Shown: piece by piece, positions 59,849-64,000 of the stretch
How the letters are laid out: every line of letters begins with the position of its first letter
Position numbering within the stretch: the first letter of the stretch is position 1
Assembly: GCF_003576525.1 (NCBI RefSeq)
Contig: NZ_QWUA01000008.1
Span: forward strand, 1-64,000
DNA: 64,000 nt
Origin: Rummeliibacillus sp. POC4
Lineage (GTDB): Bacteria; Bacillota; Bacilli; Bacillales_A; Planococcaceae
Reading direction: 5' to 3'
Translations under genes and position numbers: made by a program
The notes under the pieces: generated by a model
Told to the model about the DNA's origin: nothing
Database searches by the model: none
The model's input: only the letters and a program-made list of their open reading frames with translations

Positions 59849-60859
59849 ATGACAGCATTAAGTGGTAGTTTCATCGTTACAATTATCGGAATTGTTGTTG
59901 CTTTTTTAGCGCTAGTAATTCTATTTACTTTTGTGCCAGTAGCATTATGGATTTCAGCATTAGCTGCAGGTGTTAAAATTAGTATTTTCACATTAATAGG
60001 GATGCGTTTACGTCGGGTTATCCCATCAAGAATTGTTAATCCTTTGATCAAAGCACATAAAGCAGGCTTACCTGTTACTATTAACCAATTAGAAAGTCAC
60101 TATTTAGCAGGTGGTAATGTCGATCGAGTAGTAAATGCATTAATAGCAGCTCACCGTGCGAATATTTCTCTAACATTTGAACGTTGTGCAGCAATCGATT
60201 TAGCAGGGCGTGATGTTTTAGAGGCAGTACAAATGTCTGTTAACCCTAAAGTTATCGAAACACCATTTATCGCTGGTGTTGCGATGAATGGTATTGAAGT
60301 GAAAGCAAAAGCACGTATAACTGTTCGTGCAAATATTGACCGTTTAGTCGGTGGGGCCGGTGAAGAAACAATCGTTGCCCGTGTAGGTGAAGGGATTGTC
60401 AGTACGATTGGTAGTTCACAAAGCCATACGGATGTACTTGAAAATCCAGACTCCATTTCACAAACTGTATTATCAAAAGGATTAGACTCAGGTACAGCAT
60501 TTGAAATTCTTTCCATCGATATTGCGGATGTTGATATCGGCAAGAACATTGGGGCAGAACTTCAAATTGAACAATCCCAAGCAGATAAAAATATTGCACA
60601 GGCAAAAGCCGAAGAACGTCGTGCAATGGCAGTTGCTTCTGAACAAGAGATGATTGCAAAGGTACAAGAAATGAAAGCAAAAGTAGTTGAAGCAGAAGCA
60701 GAAGTTCCTATGGCGATGGCAGAAGCTTTACGCACAGGTAATATCGGTATTATGGATTATATGAATTACAAAAACATTCAAGCTGATACAGGAATGCGTG
60801 ATTCAATTGGTAAAATGAATCAAAATGGACATGACGCTAACAACACTAAGGAACAATAA
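59849..60859 (+). CDS. floA: Flotillin-like protein FloA (YqfA)
   Basis: 336-aa scaffold of functional membrane microdomains. It has an N-terminal membrane hairpin ([29 protein letters not shown]), a PHB/SPFH domain ([37 protein letters not shown]) and a C-terminal Glu-Ala-rich coiled coil ([17 protein letters not shown]). AGGAGGAGAAC precedes ATG 59849, 10 nt after nfeD. It is under the SigmaW-type promoter, consistent with envelope stress control. Confidence 0.95.
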   Translation: MTALSGSFIVTIIGIVVAFLALVILFTFVPVALWISALAAGVKISIFTLIGMRLRRVIPSRIVNPLIKAHKAGLPVTINQLESHYLAGGNVDRVVNALIAAHRANISLTFERCAAIDLAGRDVLEAVQMSVNPKVIETPFIAGVAMNGIEVKAKARITVRANIDRLVGGAGEETIVARVGEGIVSTIGSSQSHTDVLENPDSISQTVLSKGLDSGTAFEILSIDIADVDIGKNIGAELQIEQSQADKNIAQAKAEERRAMAVASEQEMIAKVQEMKAKVVEAEAEVPMAMAEALRTGNIGIMDYMNYKNIQADTGMRDSIGKMNQNGHDANNTKEQ

Positions 60860-60885
60860 CTTAAACGAAGAAAGGAGGGTGTAAC

Positions 60886-61341
60886 TTGGAAGCGATTATT
60901 TTACTCGTCATCTCTTCACTTATAGGCTATTTCTTAAAAAACAAAGAAGAGCAATCCAACACGCCTCCACCTGTTAATCGTAGAGTCCAACGCTCTGAGC
61001 CAAAGAAAATAGAGCAAACAATGCGTAGAAAGCTTACTGAAGCTTCAAAGAACGTTATACAAGAGGTAGAAAAGAAGATTCCACAGCCTGATGAGTTGAG
61101 AAAACAGGCAAATGAAATGATTCAGAAACAAGAGAGAAATATTGAAAAAAATGTTTTTGAACATTTGAATCACACTTCTTATGACCGTTCTGAAATGCTT
61201 CAAAATGTTACAAAAAAGCAAGTTGCAAAAGATGATAATAATCAAACAAACAACAGCTTTAAATTTCCTCAAACCCCAAATGAGTTAGCTCAAGCAATGG
61301 TTATGGCTGAAATTTTAGGCCCGCCTAAATCGAAAAGATAA
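60886..61341 (+). CDS. Hypothetical membrane-anchored protein downstream of floA (YqfB position)
   Basis: 151 aa. One N-terminal hydrophobic segment (IILLVISSLIGYF) is followed by a charged, helical Lys/Glu/Gln-rich stretch and a conserved-looking end (NELAQAMVMAEILGPPKSKR). It sits where yqfB lies in the B. subtilis nfeD-floA operon, but I cannot confirm homology. TTG 60886 follows AAAGGAGGGTG. A terminator hairpin starts 5 nt after the stop. Confidence 0.75.
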   Translation: MEAIILLVISSLIGYFLKNKEEQSNTPPPVNRRVQRSEPKKIEQTMRRKLTEASKNVIQEVEKKIPQPDELRKQANEMIQKQERNIEKNVFEHLNHTSYDRSEMLQNVTKKQVAKDDNNQTNNSFKFPQTPNELAQAMVMAEILGPPKSKR

Positions 61342-61346
61342 CATGC

Positions 61347-61389
61347 CCTCCTCTCTTTAAGCATATGCTAAAAAGAGAGGAGGTTTTTT
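61347..61389 (+). terminator. Terminator hairpin that includes the yqfC ribosome-binding site
   Basis: A perfect 12-bp stem CCTCCTCTCTTT/AAAGAGAGGAGG, extended by the self-complementary AGCATATGCT in the loop, is followed by TTTTTT at 61384-61389. The right arm is the Shine-Dalgarno of yqfC, whose ATG is at 61390. Confidence 0.85.
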
Positions 61390-61629
61390 ATGTCGAAAAG
61401 GCTATTTCAAGTAATGCCTCTGGTCGAAATTGAAAACTTCCAGCATATGCGAATCAGAGGAGATTTATTGCTTGAGACAATTGCAGATAACCATATGATT
61501 TTTATACATGAAGATTATCGTATAAAAATTGAAGCAGATTCATTTCATGTAAAGCTTCTTCGAGATGAGCTTTTAGCACTTGACATGGAAAACTTAAAAA
61601 AAATTGAGCTAACCAGAATAGAGGATTAG
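61390..61629 (+). CDS. yqfC: Sporulation protein YqfC (YabP/YqfC family)
   Basis: 79-aa protein of the YabP/YqfC family. VMPLVEIENFQHMRIRGDLLL, DNHMIFIHEDYRIKIEADSF and LLALDMENLKKIEL are typical. In B. subtilis it is made in the mother cell under SigmaE with yqfD. Its ribosome-binding site lies in the right arm of the preceding terminator hairpin, so readthrough from floA should not express it. Confidence 0.9.
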   Translation: MSKRLFQVMPLVEIENFQHMRIRGDLLLETIADNHMIFIHEDYRIKIEADSFHVKLLRDELLALDMENLKKIELTRIED

Positions 61630-61634
61630 GAAGT

Positions 61635-62753
61635 ATGAAAAAAAGTCGAGAATATCGTATTGTTCGCATTCGTATTAAACGAACGAAAAGAGTCCCAGCT
61701 TTTTTAACTGCCTTAACAAAAAATAATATTGTCTTACGTCATCTTATCACTACAGAAAATGAAGTATCATTCCATACAACTAGAAAAAATTTACGTATAA
61801 TTAGGAAACTACGGTATCAATATGGTATTACATTCCGCATTGAATCATTAGATGATGACCACGTTTTAAGAAAAGAATGGATTGTCTATGCCGGTTTACT
61901 GATATTATTCGCAATTCCTTTTTTCTTTTCACAGTGGATATGGCAAGTTTCAGTTGAAAATGCTACACCTGAACAGACGGATGAATTATTTGAAACATTA
62001 CATGAAATGCATCTTGCAGGACCATTTCTGAAAAGGGATAAACCTGATGACACTATAATTAGGCAGAATATATTGACAAAGCATCGTGATTTATCTTGGG
62101 TACACATCCATCGCAGAGGGAGCAGAATAATATTTGAACCTCTGGCTGCACCTATTATTGAAAATGAAGTCATTAATGACCCTATTAAAGGAAATTTAAT
62201 TGCTAAAAAAAATGGTGTTGTTACTCATTTTAATTTATCGAAAGGTGAACGAGTAGTAGAAGAAAATGATGCTGTAAAAAATGGACAATTATTAGTAACT
62301 GGAATTTTAAAACGTGGTGAAAAGGATATCATTTATGGAGCAGAAGGTGAAGTTTATGCTGATTATTGGATAGAATCAGAGTTTTCGTTACCCAAGGAGA
62401 TTACTTATCAAACCATGGGGGAAAAAACATATCATTTCCGTTGGGCAAATGAAAAAAAGACTGAAAAAGAATGGAAAGTTGCAAACCTTCCAAAATGGTT
62501 TTCAATGATTGGGGAAGTTTATATACAACAAGAATTGATTAAAAAGAAGGTGACAATCGATGAAAAATCAGTGGAGGATTTTGTGATACCACTATTGCAT
62601 CAAAAGTATTTAGAAAAATTACCCCGTAAAACAGTCGTTAAACAAGAAAAACTTTTGAATGTTACAATTGATAATGATACAGTAAAGGGGAAAGTATTGT
62701 TTTTAGTAAATGAAAATATTGCGATTAAACAAGCGATTAACCAAGGAGATTGA
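61635..62753 (+). CDS. yqfD: Sporulation protein YqfD
   Basis: 372-aa membrane protein. A basic N-terminal domain (about residues 1-75, containing FRIESLDDDHVLRKEW) is followed by one membrane helix (WIVYAGLLILFAIPFFFSQ) and a long external domain with ILTKHRDLSWVHIHRRGSR and NDAVKNGQLLVTG, the YqfD family pattern. It starts 5 nt after yqfC with TTAGGAAG upstream. Its mother-cell engulfment role comes from the B. subtilis homologue. Confidence 0.92.
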   Translation: MKKSREYRIVRIRIKRTKRVPAFLTALTKNNIVLRHLITTENEVSFHTTRKNLRIIRKLRYQYGITFRIESLDDDHVLRKEWIVYAGLLILFAIPFFFSQWIWQVSVENATPEQTDELFETLHEMHLAGPFLKRDKPDDTIIRQNILTKHRDLSWVHIHRRGSRIIFEPLAAPIIENEVINDPIKGNLIAKKNGVVTHFNLSKGERVVEENDAVKNGQLLVTGILKRGEKDIIYGAEGEVYADYWIESEFSLPKEITYQTMGEKTYHFRWANEKKTEKEWKVANLPKWFSMIGEVYIQQELIKKKVTIDEKSVEDFVIPLLHQKYLEKLPRKTVVKQEKLLNVTIDNDTVKGKVLFLVNENIAIKQAINQGD

Positions 62754-62755
62754 GC

Positions 62756-63712
62756 ATGACAGAACAACAACCTATTCAATTACAAATGCAAGATCCAAAC
62801 GAAGCAGTCATGCTTCTGGGCATATCTGATGCCAATTTAAAATTAATCGAAGAAGCTTTCCAAATTCAGATGATTACCCGCGGTGATTCAATTGTCATTG
62901 TTGGAGAAGAAGAAAATAAACAACACGCAAGTCAATTAGTACAGCAATTATTAAAAGTTATTCGTAAAGGTATTAACATTAATCAGCGCGATGTTGTCTC
63001 TGCACTTGAGATGTCTAAAACAGGAACGATTGAATATTTTGCGGAGCTCTATGATGAAGTTATTGCGCGGAATACAAAAGGAAAAGCTATACGAGCAAAA
63101 ACAATAGGTCAAAGACAGTATATTCAAGCAATTCGCCATAAGGATCTAGTATTTTGTATTGGGCCAGCAGGAACAGGGAAGACATACTTAGCTGTTGTGA
63201 TGGCAGTTCAAGCTTTAAAAAATAGTCAAGTAAAACGAATAATCTTGACAAGACCAGCTGTAGAAGCCGGTGAAAGTTTAGGCTTTTTACCAGGAGATTT
63301 AAAAGAAAAAGTTGACCCATATTTAAGACCGTTATATGATGCGTTACATGATGTATTAGGCGCAGAACAAACAGGACGTATGATTGAACGTGGAACAATT
63401 GAAATCGCACCACTCGCGTACATGCGTGGAAGAACATTGGATGATGCTTTTGTCATTCTTGATGAAGCACAAAATACAACGGAAGCACAGATGAAAATGT
63501 TCTTAACACGATTAGGATTTGGATCTAAAATGGTGATTACTGGTGATGAAACACAAATTGACTTACCACATGGAGCAAAATCAGGTCTAATTAGTGCAGA
63601 AAAAACGTTGCGCCACGTTAAAAATATTGAATTCAGAATTTTAGAACAAGGTGATGTTGTCCGACATCCGCTTGTTGCAAAAATAATTCAAGCATACGAA
63701 CAACAAAAATAG
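62756..63712 (+). CDS. phoH: PhoH-like P-loop ATPase
   Basis: 318-aa PhoH family protein. The N-terminal KH-like part is followed by Walker A IGPAGTGKTYLAVVMAV, TRPAVEAGESLGFLPGDLKEK (split), FVILDEAQNTTEAQMKMFLTRLG and MVITGDETQIDLP. PhoH is linked to RNA processing and ribosome maturation through its conserved YbeY neighbour. ATG 62756 is 7 nt after AAGGAGAT and overlaps the yqfD end region closely. Confidence 0.94.
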   Translation: MTEQQPIQLQMQDPNEAVMLLGISDANLKLIEEAFQIQMITRGDSIVIVGEEENKQHASQLVQQLLKVIRKGININQRDVVSALEMSKTGTIEYFAELYDEVIARNTKGKAIRAKTIGQRQYIQAIRHKDLVFCIGPAGTGKTYLAVVMAVQALKNSQVKRIILTRPAVEAGESLGFLPGDLKEKVDPYLRPLYDALHDVLGAEQTGRMIERGTIEIAPLAYMRGRTLDDAFVILDEAQNTTEAQMKMFLTRLGFGSKMVITGDETQIDLPHGAKSGLISAEKTLRHVKNIEFRILEQGDVVRHPLVAKIIQAYEQQK

Positions 63713-63716
63713 CATG

Positions 63717-63749
63717 AAATCAGAGGTGCAATTGTATCTCTGATTTTTT
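63717..63749 (+). terminator. Terminator after phoH
   Basis: AAATCAGAG pairs with CTCTGATTT across a 12-nt loop, followed by TTT. Confidence 0.85.
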
Positions 63750-63906
63750 GCATTTCTTAAAAAATAAAAAGCCACCTATAATAGTGATTGAACCGTACAT
63801 AGAACTTTCCATTTAAAGGATAAATAAAATAATTTTACTAATATTCTATAAAATAATGATGGAAAATCTCTTTTCTATTGGTATGATAAGAAGAGGAGGT
63901 GACGAG

Positions 63907-64000
63907 ATGATTAATATCATAAAAACACTCAACCAATATGTACGTTTCCCCTTATTACTAGCAAGTTTATTATTTCTAACGGGAATCATACAATTTTTCT
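63907..64000 (+). CDS. 5' end of a membrane protein gene, probably yqfF/pgpH
   Basis: Partial: the frame is cut by the window edge after 31 codons. It begins MINIIKTLNQYVRFPLLLAS and continues LLFLTGIIQFF, a basic start and one membrane helix. AGGAGGTGAC precedes ATG 63907. In B. subtilis phoH is followed by yqfF, a 7TM-HD c-di-AMP phosphodiesterase; the visible sequence is too short to confirm this. Confidence 0.55.
   Translation, partial: MINIIKTLNQYVRFPLLLASLLFLTGIIQFF

Noticed and set aside
60151-60549. 132-codon minus-strand ORF over floA
   Set aside because: It is a shadow of the flotillin coding frame; FloA is strongly recognised on the plus strand.

Overview
The window is chromosomal DNA from a low-GC, endospore-forming Firmicute of the Bacillales, most likely the Planococcaceae (Lysinibacillus/Rummeliibacillus-like). 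This is inferred from protein identity and gene order. The backbone runs in nearly the order of the Bacillus subtilis yrvM-to-yqfF segment: tcdA, rarA, cymR, cysteine desulfurase, mnmA, TPR gene, recD2, alaS, ireB-like, ruvX, DUF1292, mltG, trmR, trhP1, trhP2, udk, greA, yrrS, mtnN, sigK, pssA, psd, yqeG, yqeH, aroE, yhbY, nadD, yqeK, rsfS, yqeM, comEA, comEB, comEC, yqzM, holA, rpsT, gpr, spoIIP, lepA, hemW, hrcA, grpE, dnaK, dnaJ, prmA, rsmE, mtaB, deoC, rpsU, nfeD, floA, yqfC, yqfD, phoH and the first codons of a yqfF/pgpH-like gene. The sporulation genes sigK, gpr, spoIIP, yqfC and yqfD show that the lineage forms spores.

Region by region. 1-6.1 kb is a rearranged edge: nagA, a decayed 3' fragment of an HPr (ptsH) gene, tcdA, a two-gene ABC exporter, a structured intergenic repeat and a DUF2785 gene. 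6.2-22.9 kb holds recombination/repair (rarA, recD2), sulfur and tRNA thiolation (cymR, desulfurase, mnmA), alaS behind a T-box, ruvX, mltG, the three-gene tRNA wobble-uridine hydroxylation/methylation set and udk. 23-26 kb holds greA, yrrS, mtnN and a possible 24-codon membrane peptide gene. 26-34 kb holds sigK and pssA on the minus strand, then psd and the yqeG-to-yqeM ribosome-assembly, shikimate and NAD operon. 33.4-37.2 kb is the competence DNA-uptake locus. 37.5-42.8 kb holds holA, rpsT, gpr, spoIIP and lepA. 42.8-45.2 kb is a small accessory island between lepA and hemW: a frameshifted HNH nuclease-toxin remnant, an SMI1/KNR4 immunity-type gene, an ASCH-domain gene, a 56-aa coiled-coil gene and a CxxC zinc-type protein. 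45.3-54.7 kb is the CIRCE-controlled heat-shock cluster, with prmA, rsmE and mtaB. 54.7-64 kb holds a cell-wall amidase, deoC, rpsU, a UbiB-type kinase, the NfeD/flotillin pair behind a SigmaW-like promoter, yqfC-yqfD, phoH and the start of a yqfF-like gene.

No clearly new multi-gene system was found. The observations most worth a second look are: probable non-canonical ATT start codons for comEA and comEC; the toxin-remnant/immunity island; exact CIRCE half-sites repeated within a structured repeat between dnaK and dnaJ; a hairpin that buries the yqfC ribosome-binding site; the SigmaW-type promoter with a start-stop codon pair ahead of nfeD; the HPr fossil; and several tiny genes. All functional names rest on recognised motifs and synteny read by eye; no database search was run.
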